From Streptomyces chattanoogensis (GTDB lineage Bacteria > Actinomycetota > Actinomycetes > Streptomycetales > Streptomycetaceae): DNA of 64,000 nucleotides. The notes beneath the pieces are model-generated. The model had not been told where the DNA came from, searched no databases, and worked only from the letters and a program-made list of their open reading frames with translations. Made by a program: the position numbers and the translations under genes. Positions 42,152-50,598 of the stretch are shown one piece after another (position 1 is the first letter of the stretch; each line of letters opens with the position of its first letter). The stretch is from positions 4,657-68,656 of the forward strand of contig NZ_LGKG01000154.1 of NCBI RefSeq assembly GCF_001294335.1. The letters run 5' to 3'.

Positions 42152-44182
42152 GTGGCGAGCAATATTCCCGAAGACTCCACCAGTTTCGTCGGGCGTAGGG
42201 ACGAACTGCGCAGAGTGAACATCGAGTTGGCGCAGCACCGGCTGATCACCCTTACCGGCCCCGGTGGCGTCGGCAAGACCCGGATCGCGATGCGCGCCGC
42301 GAGTGCCGCACTGCCGCGTCATCCGGACGGGGTGCGCTGGGCCGACCTGTGGCCCCTGCAGGGTGACCGGCTGCTGTCGGCCACCGTCTGCGACGCCGTG
42401 GGGCTGTCCGACCACACGGCCCGGATGCCGGCCGCCGCGCTGTGCGACTGGCTCTCCGACAAGCGGATGCTGCTGGTGCTGGACTCCTGTGAGCACCTGG
42501 TCGCCGCCTGCCGGGATCTGATCGGCGATCTGCTGACGGCCGCCCCGCTGGTCACCGTACTGATCACCAGCCGGCAGCCGCTGGACGTCGTCGGCGAGTG
42601 GATCACCGAGATCGAGCCGCTGCCGGTCGAGGGCGACAACGACGCCCTGGCCCTGTTCCGCGAGCGGGCCCGGGCCGCGGCGCCCGGCCTCCGGCTCACC
42701 GACCCGGCGAACGCCGCGGCCGCGGCCGCCATCTGCCGCCGCCTCGAAGGCATCCCCCTCGCCCTGGAACTGGCCGGCGCCCAGCTGGCCCACAGCTCCG
42801 CCCAGCGGGTCGCCGAACGCCTCAACTCCCGCTTCGACACCCTCGACGGAGACGACGCGGCCCGCCCCCCGCGGCACCGCACCCTGCGCACCGCCATCGG
42901 CTGGAGCCACGAACTGTGCGAACCCCTGGAGCGGCTGCTGTGGGCGCGGCTGTCGGTCTTCCGCGGCACCTTCGACGAGGAGTCCGCCCGGTCCGTGTGC
43001 GCCGGCGGCCCGCTGACCGCGGGGGGCGTCCGCACCGCACTGGCCGGTCTGGCCGCCAAATCGGTGATCCGGCGCGAGGGGCAGCGTTTCCGGATGCTCG
43101 ACACGGTGCGCGAGTACGGCCGGATGTGGCTGGAGGAACTGGGCGAGGCGACGGCGCTCGCCGACCGGCACGCCCAGCACTTCCTCGGCTTCGGCCGCCG
43201 GGCCGACGTCGGCTGGCTGGGCCCCGACCAGGTCAGATGGTACGGACGGGTCGCCGAGGCCCATGTGGACCTGTGCACCGCCCTCGACCACCTCCTGGTC
43301 GCCGACCCCGAACGCGCCCAGGAACTCAGCGCCTGTATCGGCTTCTTCTGGAGCTGCTGCCGCCATCTGCACGAGGCCCGCGGCTATCTGGAACGCGCCC
43401 TCGCCGCCCGCCTGGCCCCGAGCCCGGCCCGCACCCGGGCGCTGTGGATGCTCGGTGTCGCCCTGCTGTTCCAGGGCGATCTGGACACGGCCGACGAACT
43501 GGGCCGCCAGTGCTCGCGCGCGGCCCGCGAGGAGGGCGACGCGGAGGCGATGCTCGCGGCCGGCTATCTCGTCGGTCTCACCCACCTGATGGCCGCCCGC
43601 CCGCTCGCCGCGTACACCGTCGCCGACCACGTCCTCGGCCCGATGCCGGACGCCCCCTTCGACTCCGCCGCCCGGCTGCGCTGCCACATCGTCCGGATCT
43701 TCGCCCTCACCCCCCTGGGCAAACTCACCGAGGCCCGCGCCGAGGCGGCCGAACTACGCCGCGACTGTGTGGCGCACGGCGAATACTGGGCCCGCTCCTA
43801 CGCCGACTACCAGCTCTCCCTGATCGCGCTCCTCCAGGGCCGCCCCGAGGACTCCGCGGACCACGCCCGCGCCATGCTCGTCGCCAAACAGGGCATCGGC
43901 GACAACTTCGGTATCGCGCTCGGCCTCGACCTGCTGGCGGCCGCGGTGGCGGCACAGGGCAACGGCGAGAGCGCCGCCGTGGTCTACGGCACCGGCCAGG
44001 CATACTGGCGCACCGTCGGGCACCCGCAGCGCGGCACGCCCGAGCTGCGCGCCGTACGCGAGCAGTGCGAGCAGCGGGCGCGCGCGGCGATCGGCGACGA
44101 GGCGTACGCGGACGCCTTCCGCCGGGGCACGGAGGCGCGCCCCGAGGCCTCCCTGGCCCGGGTGCTGGCGGGTGATCTCTGA
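42152..44182 (+). CDS. NB-ARC-type ATPase with TPR-like C-terminus, no DNA-binding domain
   Basis: A 676-residue signalling ATPase starting at GTG 42152 (VASNIPEDSTSFVGRRDELRRV). Walker A is LTGPGGVGKTRIA near residue 32, Walker B-like is MLLVLDSCEHL, and sensor LITSRQPLDVVGE and GIPLALELAGAQ (GLPL motif) follow. The C-terminal half is helical and TPR-like (RALWMLGVALLFQGDLDTADELGRQCSRAAREEG). AfsR/LuxR-type relatives usually carry an N-terminal BTAD or C-terminal HTH domain; neither is present here, so it must act through a partner. Confidence 0.9.
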   Translation: MASNIPEDSTSFVGRRDELRRVNIELAQHRLITLTGPGGVGKTRIAMRAASAALPRHPDGVRWADLWPLQGDRLLSATVCDAVGLSDHTARMPAAALCDWLSDKRMLLVLDSCEHLVAACRDLIGDLLTAAPLVTVLITSRQPLDVVGEWITEIEPLPVEGDNDALALFRERARAAAPGLRLTDPANAAAAAAICRRLEGIPLALELAGAQLAHSSAQRVAERLNSRFDTLDGDDAARPPRHRTLRTAIGWSHELCEPLERLLWARLSVFRGTFDEESARSVCAGGPLTAGGVRTALAGLAAKSVIRREGQRFRMLDTVREYGRMWLEELGEATALADRHAQHFLGFGRRADVGWLGPDQVRWYGRVAEAHVDLCTALDHLLVADPERAQELSACIGFFWSCCRHLHEARGYLERALAARLAPSPARTRALWMLGVALLFQGDLDTADELGRQCSRAAREEGDAEAMLAAGYLVGLTHLMAARPLAAYTVADHVLGPMPDAPFDSAARLRCHIVRIFALTPLGKLTEARAEAAELRRDCVAHGEYWARSYADYQLSLIALLQGRPEDSADHARAMLVAKQGIGDNFGIALGLDLLAAAVAAQGNGESAAVVYGTGQAYWRTVGHPQRGTPELRAVREQCEQRARAAIGDEAYADAFRRGTEARPEASLARVLAGDL

Positions 44183-44242
44183 CCGGGCGGGGGCGAACGG
44201 CTGCGGCGGGCCGACGGCGAGGGCCGCCGCCTGCGGGGCGCG

Positions 44243-44265
44243 TTGTCAGTGGCGGCCGGTAGCTT
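44243..44265 (+). promoter_or_regulatory. DNA-damage (PafBC/RecA-independent) promoter, leaderless
   Basis: TTGTCAGTG (44243-44251), 8 nt, TAGCTT (44260-44265), then 6 nt to ATG 44272. This is the same motif as before ung, and the predicted transcript begins at the A of the ATG. Confidence 0.8.
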
Positions 44266-44271
44266 CGCACC

Positions 44272-44901
44272 ATGTCGATGATTTCCTTTCCGCTGACCGG
44301 CCAATGGCTCGACCACGTGCAGGAATTCGCCGACACCCCATGGTGCTGCGACGCCTTCGACGAGGTCTTCGTGCGCCACGGCTGGGCCGCCCCTCGCGAG
44401 GACGGCGGGCCCGCCGTCGGCTGGATGGGGCCCTGGCCGCTCGGCGACCCGGCGGACGAGGCCTGGCATCTCGTCCTGGGCGCATACCCGGGCTGTGCGG
44501 ACACCGACGACCCGGGCGTGGCCTGCGACGAACCGCGGTGCCACGAGGAGTCCTTCCTCGCCCTTCCGCTGGCCTACTTCGCGGAGGGGGAATCATGGGG
44601 TGCGCTTCCCGCTCGGGTCGTCCTCGACGAGGACGCCCGGGAGGAGGACTTCACGGCTTTCTATGACGAAGCCGCACGCCTGCTCCGCACCCGCCTCGGC
44701 GATCCGCTGCCCCGTGCGCGGCTGCTGCTGCTGGACCCCGACGCGGATCGCCAGATCACCTGGGAGCGCGGCAAGAGCCTGGTCACCCTCTTCCTGGGCG
44801 AGAACCTCTTCCACTACTCGGTGGAGGACTGGATAGGCATCGAGGTGCGCCCCCGTCACTGGTCCACCGGCTCGCCGGCCAGCTCGTACAGCAGCTCGTA
44901 A
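44272..44901 (+). CDS. Hypothetical protein, predicted DNA-damage inducible
   Basis: A 209-residue soluble protein with no family I recognise. It is acidic and Trp-rich (GPAVGWMGPWPLGDPADEAWHL) with a middle VVLDEDAREEDFTAFYDEAARLLRTRLGDPLPRARLLLLDPDADRQITWERGKSLVTLFLGENLFHYS that reads as helix-strand-helix. Cysteines appear as WCCDAF, GCADTDDPGVACDEPRCH, which could bind a metal. ATG 44272 sits exactly at the predicted start of a PafBC-type damage transcript. Its 3' end overlaps the serine hydrolase gene by 46 bp, convergently. Confidence 0.82.
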   Translation: MSMISFPLTGQWLDHVQEFADTPWCCDAFDEVFVRHGWAAPREDGGPAVGWMGPWPLGDPADEAWHLVLGAYPGCADTDDPGVACDEPRCHEESFLALPLAYFAEGESWGALPARVVLDEDAREEDFTAFYDEAARLLRTRLGDPLPRARLLLLDPDADRQITWERGKSLVTLFLGENLFHYSVEDWIGIEVRPRHWSTGSPASSYSSS

Positions 44902-45899
44902 GCGGTGTCGATCATGTGGCAGGTGCGGCCGCGCCGGGTGGCGACGGCCACCACACCCGTGCCGGACACGGGGTGGAAGCCGAGGAACGCCTGCTGGCCG
45001 AAGGTCGCCCCCACGTGGAAGAGCAGCCGGCCGCGCGGGGCGGGGTGCTGGAACCACGCCAGGGTGTGGGTGTGGCGGTGCCGCCAGCCGCGGCGCAGCA
45101 GCGGGATCTGGACGTCGCGCAGTGCCCCGGCCAGCGGGGTGTTCCCGGGGAAGAGCTGGGCCTCCAGATAGGTGAGCAGGTCGTCCGGGGGTGAGTGCAC
45201 CGCCCCGGCGGCGCGGAAGCCGCCCATGTCGCTGCCGGGCACCGGGGTTCTGCCGTTCGTACGGTGGCCGACGGCGTCGGTGCCGGTGGTGCCGGCGCCC
45301 AGGGTGGTGCCGGTCAGGGCGAGCGGCCGCAGCACCCGTTCGGTGAGCAGGGCCGCGTAGTCGGTGCCCGTGGCGCCCTCCATGGCCGGACCGAGCAGCG
45401 CCAGTCCGAAGTTGGAGTACCGCCAGCGGGTGCCCGGCCGGTACCGGAGCCGGGTCCGGGCGAAGGTGTCCAGGAGGCGGTCGGTGTCGTAGCGGGCGTA
45501 GCCGTTGCGGTACGGGTGCAGCAGCGCGCCGGCGATCAGGTCGGCGGGGATACGGGGCAGCCCGGAGGTGTGGGTGGCCAGGTGGAGCAGGGTGATCCGG
45601 CGCGAGGCGGCGTGCGGGAGGCGCAGACCCGGCAGATGGTCGGCCAGCCGGTCGTCGAGGGACAGCACGCCGGACCGGGCCAGTTCGGCGAGCAGCAGCA
45701 CGGCGAACGACTTGGACAGCGAGCCGAGTTCGTAGCGCAGCGCATGGCGGGGCGTGGGCGGCGCGAGCGCGCTGCCGCCCGTGATGACCGTCCGCCGCTT
45801 CCGGTGGGTGACGGCCAGCACGATGTCCGGGGCGTCGATGAGGGTGACCGCCTCCGCGAGACGGTCACCGAGGGCGCCACCGGGGCGGTCGCGGCTCAT
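44856..45899 (-). CDS. Serine hydrolase (beta-lactamase/transpeptidase-like)
   Basis: A 347-residue penicillin-binding-protein-type hydrolase. The catalytic SxxK is Ser60-Leu-Ser-Lys63 (ELGSLSKSF), the YxN motif is Tyr161-Ser-Asn163 (RYSNFG), HTSGLPR is at ~110, and the KTG-like third motif reads HVGATFG. There is no signal peptide, so it probably acts in the cytoplasm on peptide- or ester-like substrates. ATG 45899 overlaps the preceding stop (ATGA). It is the last gene of a five-gene coupled operon with unknown proteins; it may be a peptidase or acyltransferase for that system. Confidence 0.9.
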   Translation of the reverse strand: MSRDRPGGALGDRLAEAVTLIDAPDIVLAVTHRKRRTVITGGSALAPPTPRHALRYELGSLSKSFAVLLLAELARSGVLSLDDRLADHLPGLRLPHAASRRITLLHLATHTSGLPRIPADLIAGALLHPYRNGYARYDTDRLLDTFARTRLRYRPGTRWRYSNFGLALLGPAMEGATGTDYAALLTERVLRPLALTGTTLGAGTTGTDAVGHRTNGRTPVPGSDMGGFRAAGAVHSPPDDLLTYLEAQLFPGNTPLAGALRDVQIPLLRRGWRHRHTHTLAWFQHPAPRGRLLFHVGATFGQQAFLGFHPVSGTGVVAVATRRGRTCHMIDTAYELLYELAGEPVDQ

Positions 45900-46831
45900 C
45901 CGGCCGCGTCGGCGGAGAGCGACCGCGAGGTGGCCATCGCCGAGGCGAACGCGGCCACCAGGGTGGGGTGATGGACGAGGTCGAAGACCACCTCGGGGTC
46001 CCCGGCCGGCATCCCGCGCTGAATGGGCATCGCCCCGCTGTCGGACTGTGCCGCCGCGTACCGCTCCCACATCGCACCGTCCAGGGTGGGCCGTGGCAGA
46101 CAGGCGTCGACGACGAGCAGCTCGCCCAGCAGATCCCAGTGCTCGAGGTCCGCCCAGTCCTCCATCCAGGCGGGCAGATACCGCGCGAGGTAGTCGGCCA
46201 GCGCCGGCGGGATACGCTCCGGCGCCTCCCCCCAGTTGGTGATGTGGAAGACGGTGTGCGTGAGGTCGTAGGCGATGTGGTGCTGCACCGTCCACGGCTC
46301 CGGCATCCGGCCCAGCCAGGTGGCCGCCAGTGCCTGGTCGAAGTCGGCGCTCGGCGGCAGCCGCATCTTCCGCTCGGCGTTGAGGACGCCGAGCCGCCGG
46401 TTGGGCACCATCTCCAGCGCCGTCCAGGTGGCGGTGCGCCGGGGGACCTCCAGGGCCGCCTCCAGCGCGGGATGGCGGTGGCCCAGTTCGTGGAAGGTCG
46501 CATAGACCTCCAGGGGAACGGGGGAGAGCGGCTCCTGGTGCTGCAGCGCCGCCAGCACATTGCCGCCGTCCAGCAGCTCCCGCCAGGTGAAGTCCAGCAG
46601 CTGCCCGGCGCGGGCGTGCTGCCGGGAACCGGCCACGCCCTCCCGGAACAGCACCTGCATATTGATCGCCAGCTCGCCGATCGGCTTGAGCCGTTCGATC
46701 AGGGCGGCACCGGTGGCGCGGTCCTCGTCGGTCAGCCGGAAGAAGTCGCGGTGCTTGTCGAGCCAGGTCAGGGCCCGGTCGCCGACGCCGTGCAGCAGCG
46801 CCGGAGGAGCGGGTGCGGCCGTCACCGTCAC
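45896..46831 (-). CDS. DUF6895-like hypothetical protein, copy 1
   Basis: A 311-residue helical protein starting at GTG 46831, whose start overlaps the previous stop (GTGA). Key stretches are GVLNAERKMRLPPSADFDQALAATWLGRMPEPW and IAYDLTHTVFHITNWGEAPERIPP, with a His cluster (VQHHIAYDLTHTVFHITNW) that could hold a metal or be catalytic. I think this is the family named DUF6895 but cannot confirm it. It is paralogous to the next protein upstream (shared GVLNAER, LGR-PEPW, THxVFHxTxWG). Function unknown. Confidence 0.82.
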   Translation of the reverse strand: MTVTAAPAPPALLHGVGDRALTWLDKHRDFFRLTDEDRATGAALIERLKPIGELAINMQVLFREGVAGSRQHARAGQLLDFTWRELLDGGNVLAALQHQEPLSPVPLEVYATFHELGHRHPALEAALEVPRRTATWTALEMVPNRRLGVLNAERKMRLPPSADFDQALAATWLGRMPEPWTVQHHIAYDLTHTVFHITNWGEAPERIPPALADYLARYLPAWMEDWADLEHWDLLGELLVVDACLPRPTLDGAMWERYAAAQSDSGAMPIQRGMPAGDPEVVFDLVHHPTLVAAFASAMATSRSLSADAAG

Positions 46832-47820
46832 GGGATTGCCTCGCTTTCGCAGCGTAGGGGGTGTGCGGAAGGAGCCCGCCGGTCCGTCGCCGCCGCCCCG
46901 GACCCTTCCGCGGAAGGGCCGGCGGCGATCCGGGCGAGGGTGCCGGCGAACGCGGTCACCAGGGTGGAGTGATAGCAGGCCGTGAAGGCCTCGGCGGGAT
47001 CGTCCGGGCAGGGCGCGGTGCCGGTCTCCGGCACGCTGCCGTCGGCCGCCTGTGCACCGGCCAGCCGCTGCCAGGCGGCGGAGTCGTACGGTGCATCAGG
47101 CAGGCAGGCGCTCACGGCCAGCAACTCGCCTGCCAGGTCCCACAGTTGTTCCTCGAGCCAGCTCTCCAGCCAGGAGGGCAGCCAGAGCCGCAGATAACCG
47201 GCGAGGTCCGGAGTCAGCCGCCGCGGTGTGCGCCCCCAGTCCGTGAGGTGGAAAACGTCATGGGTCACGCCGTAGGCCGCCCTGCGGTCCAGCGCCCAGG
47301 GCTCCGGCAGCCGGCCCAGCACGGTGTGCCCCAACACGGCGTCGAAATCGGCGTGCTGGGGCAGTCCGATCCGCCGTTCGGCATTGAGCACACCGAGCGT
47401 ACGGGTGTGGTCGTCGCGCGCCACCCGCCAGCCCCGCAGCCGGGCCGTCGTCGACAGCAGCTCCTCGACGGCCGCGTTGCGCCGGCCGGCCCGGGCGAAG
47501 GCCCCGTAGATCTCCACCGGGTACGTCGCAAACGGCTCACCGCGGACCAGCTCGGCGAACAGCTCCCCGTCGCGGGTCTCGCCCCAGGCGAACGCGAAGA
47601 GCCCGCCCGCCGTCTCCCGGATTCCGGCACACGGGTGCAACGAGGCGATCACCTGCGTCAACTCGGCCAGTTCGCCGAGCGGTTTGAGCGTCAGGTTCGG
47701 ATCGGCGTCCGTGGTCACGTTCGGGGGCAGCCGGAAGAACGGCCGCGCCCCGTCGAGCCACCCGAGGCTGTTGCCGACCATCCGGTCCAGCAGCCCCGGG
47801 TCGCCCCGGCCGCCGGTCAC
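46828..47820 (-). CDS. DUF6895-like hypothetical protein, copy 2
   Basis: A 330-residue paralogue of the downstream protein. GVLNAERRIGLPQHADFDAVLGHTVLGRLPEPW and AAYGVTHDVFHLTDWGRTPRRLTPDLAGYLRLWLPSWLESWLEEQLWDLAGELLAVSACLP align with copy 1 over most of the length. The His pair in THDVFHLTDWG is retained. GTG 47820 overlaps the 232-residue gene's stop (GTGA); TTG 47823 is possible. A low-complexity C-terminus (AEGSGAAATDRRAPSAH) differs from copy 1. The tandem pair suggests a heteromeric complex or two sequential reactions. Confidence 0.82.
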   Translation of the reverse strand: MTGGRGDPGLLDRMVGNSLGWLDGARPFFRLPPNVTTDADPNLTLKPLGELAELTQVIASLHPCAGIRETAGGLFAFAWGETRDGELFAELVRGEPFATYPVEIYGAFARAGRRNAAVEELLSTTARLRGWRVARDDHTRTLGVLNAERRIGLPQHADFDAVLGHTVLGRLPEPWALDRRAAYGVTHDVFHLTDWGRTPRRLTPDLAGYLRLWLPSWLESWLEEQLWDLAGELLAVSACLPDAPYDSAAWQRLAGAQAADGSVPETGTAPCPDDPAEAFTACYHSTLVTAFAGTLARIAAGPSAEGSGAAATDRRAPSAHPLRCESEAIP

Positions 47821-48515
47821 CAACCCCGCCCGTAGAACCGGTGGGCCGCCGCCACATGGACCGCCACCCGGGGTTCGCCGTCGCTCATCTGCCGTACGAA
47901 GGCGAGCCCGGCGTCCAGCCCCAGGGTCTGTGGCACCTTGGGCAGCCGGGACAGCCAGCGGCCCACGCCGGCCGCCTGCAGCCAGTCCCGGCGGCGGACC
48001 GCGCGCACGAAGCCGCGCGCCAGGTCGTCGGTACGGGTGGCCAGATCATCGGCGAGGCCCGGCGCGAGCCCGGGGAGGGCGAGCGCGGCCAGCTGCGACA
48101 CCCGGTGGGCGAGCTTGGGCCATGGGTCGGCCGTCACCCAGCCGGCTGCGGCCTGTGGCGGCTGTGGCCAGGGCTCCGCGCCGCCGGACAGATACGAGTG
48201 CGACGCCTCGACCAGGCCCCGGTAACTCCACACCGACACCTCCGAGGCATCCGTTCCCGGCGGGTACGCGGTAAGTGCCTGGCGTACCACCATTTCGTCA
48301 TCGCCACCGGGGCATACCCGGTGGTCCAGTGCATACGGTGCGAGCGCATCGGCGCCCAGTACCCGCAGCGCCGCGAGCGATGCCGCATCGCCCTGCCGCA
48401 GAATGCGCGACACGGCGTAAGGGTCGCCCTCGCCCCGGAGGGCGAGGGCGACCCCGGTTGCGGCATCGGCAATCACAGCGCTCAGCGGGACTGCGCCCTG
48501 CGCCTGTTCAGCCAA
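47817..48515 (-). CDS. Hypothetical protein in the DUF6895-like operon
   Basis: A 232-residue soluble protein with a TTG start at 48515 (AAAAGGGG lies 6 nt upstream). It is helical, with DPYAVSRILRQGDAASLAALRVLGADALAPYALDHRVCPGGDDEMVV and PKLAHRVSQLAALALPGLAPGLADDLATRTDDLARGFVRAVRRRDW. No enzyme motif or known family is recognised. It starts 12 bp after the 61-residue peptide gene and its stop overlaps the DUF6895-like copy 2 start. Confidence 0.75.
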   Translation of the reverse strand: MAEQAQGAVPLSAVIADAATGVALALRGEGDPYAVSRILRQGDAASLAALRVLGADALAPYALDHRVCPGGDDEMVVRQALTAYPPGTDASEVSVWSYRGLVEASHSYLSGGAEPWPQPPQAAAGWVTADPWPKLAHRVSQLAALALPGLAPGLADDLATRTDDLARGFVRAVRRRDWLQAAGVGRWLSRLPKVPQTLGLDAGLAFVRQMSDGEPRVAVHVAAAHRFYGRGW

Positions 48516-48527
48516 CGCAGACCCCTT

Positions 48528-48713
48528 TTACCGCTCGTCCGTCTTCGGACGGGGAGTGGGCGGAGAGATCAGCAGGAGCGCCAGAAGCAGCAGGCCTGCT
48601 CCGCATTCGCGGGTGTCGCGGAACACACCGTGGGGTTCGGCGGAGTCCAGCAGGCCTTCGACTTCCGCGGCCAGGATGGTCGTTTCGGTCGGTGCTGTGC
48701 GATCCGTAACCAT
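48528..48713 (-). CDS. 61-residue peptide heading the operon (possible precursor or small membrane protein)
   Basis: ATG 48713 has an excellent AGGAGG at 7 nt. The chain has an acidic N-terminal half (MVTDRTAPTETTILAAEVEG then LLDSAEPHGV), a single Cys37 in RECGAG, a hydrophobic run LLLLALLLIS (41-50) and a Pro/Lys tail PPTPRPKTDER. It ends with a TAA stop, uncommon here. The leader-like N-terminus and Cys-containing hydrophobic core recall RiPP precursors, but a short membrane helix is equally possible. It is the promoter-proximal gene of five. Too short for most family searches. Confidence 0.65.
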   Translation of the reverse strand: MVTDRTAPTETTILAAEVEGLLDSAEPHGVFRDTRECGAGLLLLALLLISPPTPRPKTDER

Positions 48714-49085
48714 GGGTTTTCCTCCTTTGTGCGGCGGACGTGATCCACCTTTGCATCGGCCCAAAACGCCCGCAATCCGGAGGAATCGGACTGTGGGTTC
48801 TGCTGCCCGGTCACAGGTCCGGTCGGGCGGGTGCACCGCAGGGAATTCCTGTCGCGGCCCGTCCCGACTTACCGGCGGCAGAGGGATGGTGACGGGTGGT
48901 CAGGTGCGGCTGAACGGTGTGCGGAGTGGCCCGCCCCGCCCCGTCCGGCACCCTTTTGCAGTGCTCTGTTCGGGTGTACTACCGGCAAGTACGGAAGGTG
49001 GGCGGTGTCGTCGAGGGGGTGCTCGGCGGATCCGCCCCGCGAAGGCGGGCGACCACTCCGGTCGGCCTGTACGTCTGACGTGCCG
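48714..49085. other. Intergenic region, no gene seen
   Basis: 372 bp upstream of the 61-residue peptide gene and downstream of the LysR gene. The only ordered element is a GTACT-N7-AGTAC dyad at 48976-48992. No clear -35/-10 pair was found. Confidence 0.5.
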
Positions 49086-49985
49086 TCAGAAAACCCCGGT
49101 CCGGGCCAGATGACCGGCGGCGGACTCCGCCAGCGTGCGGACCGCGGGGTGCCAGGGGCGGGCAGGAGGCCCGGTCAGGACGAGGCGGCGCGAGGTCCCC
49201 GGCTCCAGCGGCAGCAGAACCAGGTCCGGGGGGATCAGGGAGCGCGAGACCTCGGACAGGACGGTCACGCCGATACCGGCCTGCACCATGCTGATCAGGG
49301 TCGCCAGGTCCCGTACCCGGTGCGTGGGGGAGAAGCGCAGCCCGGCCAGGCGGTGGATCGTACGGATGCGGGCTTCGCAGCCGTTGGGTGAGATCAGGAA
49401 CGGGTCGTCCTCGAGGTCGCGGATGTCGACGGCCGGTTCGCCCGCCAGCGGGTGGTCCCGGGGCAGCAGGGCCCGGTAGCCGTCCACGGCGAGCTCGACG
49501 CCGGGGCGGGGGCATCCGCCGGCGGGGGCCGGGGGAGGGTCGATCAGGACGGCGGCGTCGGCCGTCCCGTTCTCCAGCCAGGCCGAAACCTCGGCGCTGT
49601 CCCCTTCGAAGACCCGCACCGTGATCCCCGGCTGGTCGCCGCGCCAGTGCCGGAGCAGGCCGGGGACCAGCCCCTGGCAGACGGTCGGGGTGGCGGCCAG
49701 CCGCACGGTGCCGGTCATGGCTCCGGCGGCGTCCGCCGCGATCTGCTCCACGGACCGGGCCGCCGACAGCGCGATGCGGGCGTGCGGCAGGACCCGTTCG
49801 CCGAGCGCCGTGGTCCGGGCGGGTGTGGCGCGGACCAGCAGCGGGGCGGCCAGCTCGCGCTCCAGGGACGCGACGGCGTGCGAGACCGCCGACTGGCTCA
49901 TGCCCAGTTCGGCGGCGGCCGCGCTGAACCCGCCCGCGTCGACGACGGCGAGAAAAGCCCTCAGCTGCGGAAGATTCACGGCCAT
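49086..49985 (-). CDS. LysR family transcriptional regulator
   Basis: A 299-residue LTTR. The HTH is NLPQLRAFLAVVDAGGFSAAAAELGMSQSAVSHAVASLERELAAPLLVR at residues 4-52. The effector domain follows with GTVRLAATPTVCQGLVPGLLRHWR and MVQAGIGVTVLSEVSRSLIPP. ATG 49985 has GAGGGGGG upstream. It is divergent from the tautomerase gene with a T-N11-A-type dyad between, so it probably controls that gene in response to an aromatic or small acid ligand. Confidence 0.93.
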   Translation of the reverse strand: MAVNLPQLRAFLAVVDAGGFSAAAAELGMSQSAVSHAVASLERELAAPLLVRATPARTTALGERVLPHARIALSAARSVEQIAADAAGAMTGTVRLAATPTVCQGLVPGLLRHWRGDQPGITVRVFEGDSAEVSAWLENGTADAAVLIDPPPAPAGGCPRPGVELAVDGYRALLPRDHPLAGEPAVDIRDLEDDPFLISPNGCEARIRTIHRLAGLRFSPTHRVRDLATLISMVQAGIGVTVLSEVSRSLIPPDLVLLPLEPGTSRRLVLTGPPARPWHPAVRTLAESAAGHLARTGVF

Positions 49986-50054
49986 GCGCCCCCCTCTGAA
50001 CGTCGGCCTCACCGGCCCCCATGCGTGGCCTCACCGGCCCTTATGCGTCCGCCT

Positions 50055-50075
50055 CATAGCTCCATGACGGCTATG
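50055..50075. promoter_or_regulatory. LysR-type operator
   Basis: CATAGC (50055-50060), 9 nt, GCTATG (50070-50075): an interrupted dyad of the T-N11-A type between the divergent lysR and tautomerase genes. Confidence 0.6.
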
Positions 50076-50175
50076 CGTTGGATCTATGGTGCCAGGCCGG
50101 TGAACGCTGGTTCCGTGCCGCCGGATCCGGCGGACGCACACCGAGCTCGCAGCACGACACGTACCGAGGAGAGCC

Positions 50176-50589
50176 ATGCCGTACTTCCGGGTCACCGTCA
50201 CCGACCCCGACCTCCCCACCGACGTCCAGCGCGCCCTTGCCGACGGGCTGACCGGGCTGGCGGTGTCGGTCCTGGGCAAGGCCGGTGCGCGGACCATCGT
50301 CCAGATCAACCTGGTTCCGGCCGGCAGCTACTACATCGACGGCAAGCCCCTGACCGGCGCCCGCGATGCGCACGTGGAGGCCAGCATCACCCTGGGCACG
50401 AACAGCGCCGCGGAGAAGGCCGCCTTCATCGCACGGGCCGGTGAGCTGCTGTCGGACGTCCTCGGCCCGCTGCCCCGGTCCGGCGTCGCGCTGCACGAAC
50501 TGCACCCCGAGAGCTACGGCTACAACGGCGTGACCCAGTTCGACTTCTACCGCCGGGCCGGGGAGCGCGGCGGGGGCCGGCACCTCTAG
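50176..50589 (+). CDS. Tautomerase-superfamily protein
   Basis: A 137-residue protein of the 4-oxalocrotonate tautomerase superfamily. After Met removal the N-terminal catalytic Pro1 is exposed (PYFRVTVTD). LTGLAVSVLGKAGARTIVQINLVPAGSYYIDGKPL contains the conserved beta-alpha-beta half, and ASITLGTNSAAEKAAFIARAGELLSDVLG the second. It probably tautomerises or dehydrates a small keto-enol compound. It is divergent from LysR and directly followed by the HTH-TOBE gene, whose -10 overlaps its TAG stop. Confidence 0.88.
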   Translation: MPYFRVTVTDPDLPTDVQRALADGLTGLAVSVLGKAGARTIVQINLVPAGSYYIDGKPLTGARDAHVEASITLGTNSAAEKAAFIARAGELLSDVLGPLPRSGVALHELHPESYGYNGVTQFDFYRRAGERGGGRHL

Positions 50590-50598
50590 AGTGCGGGG

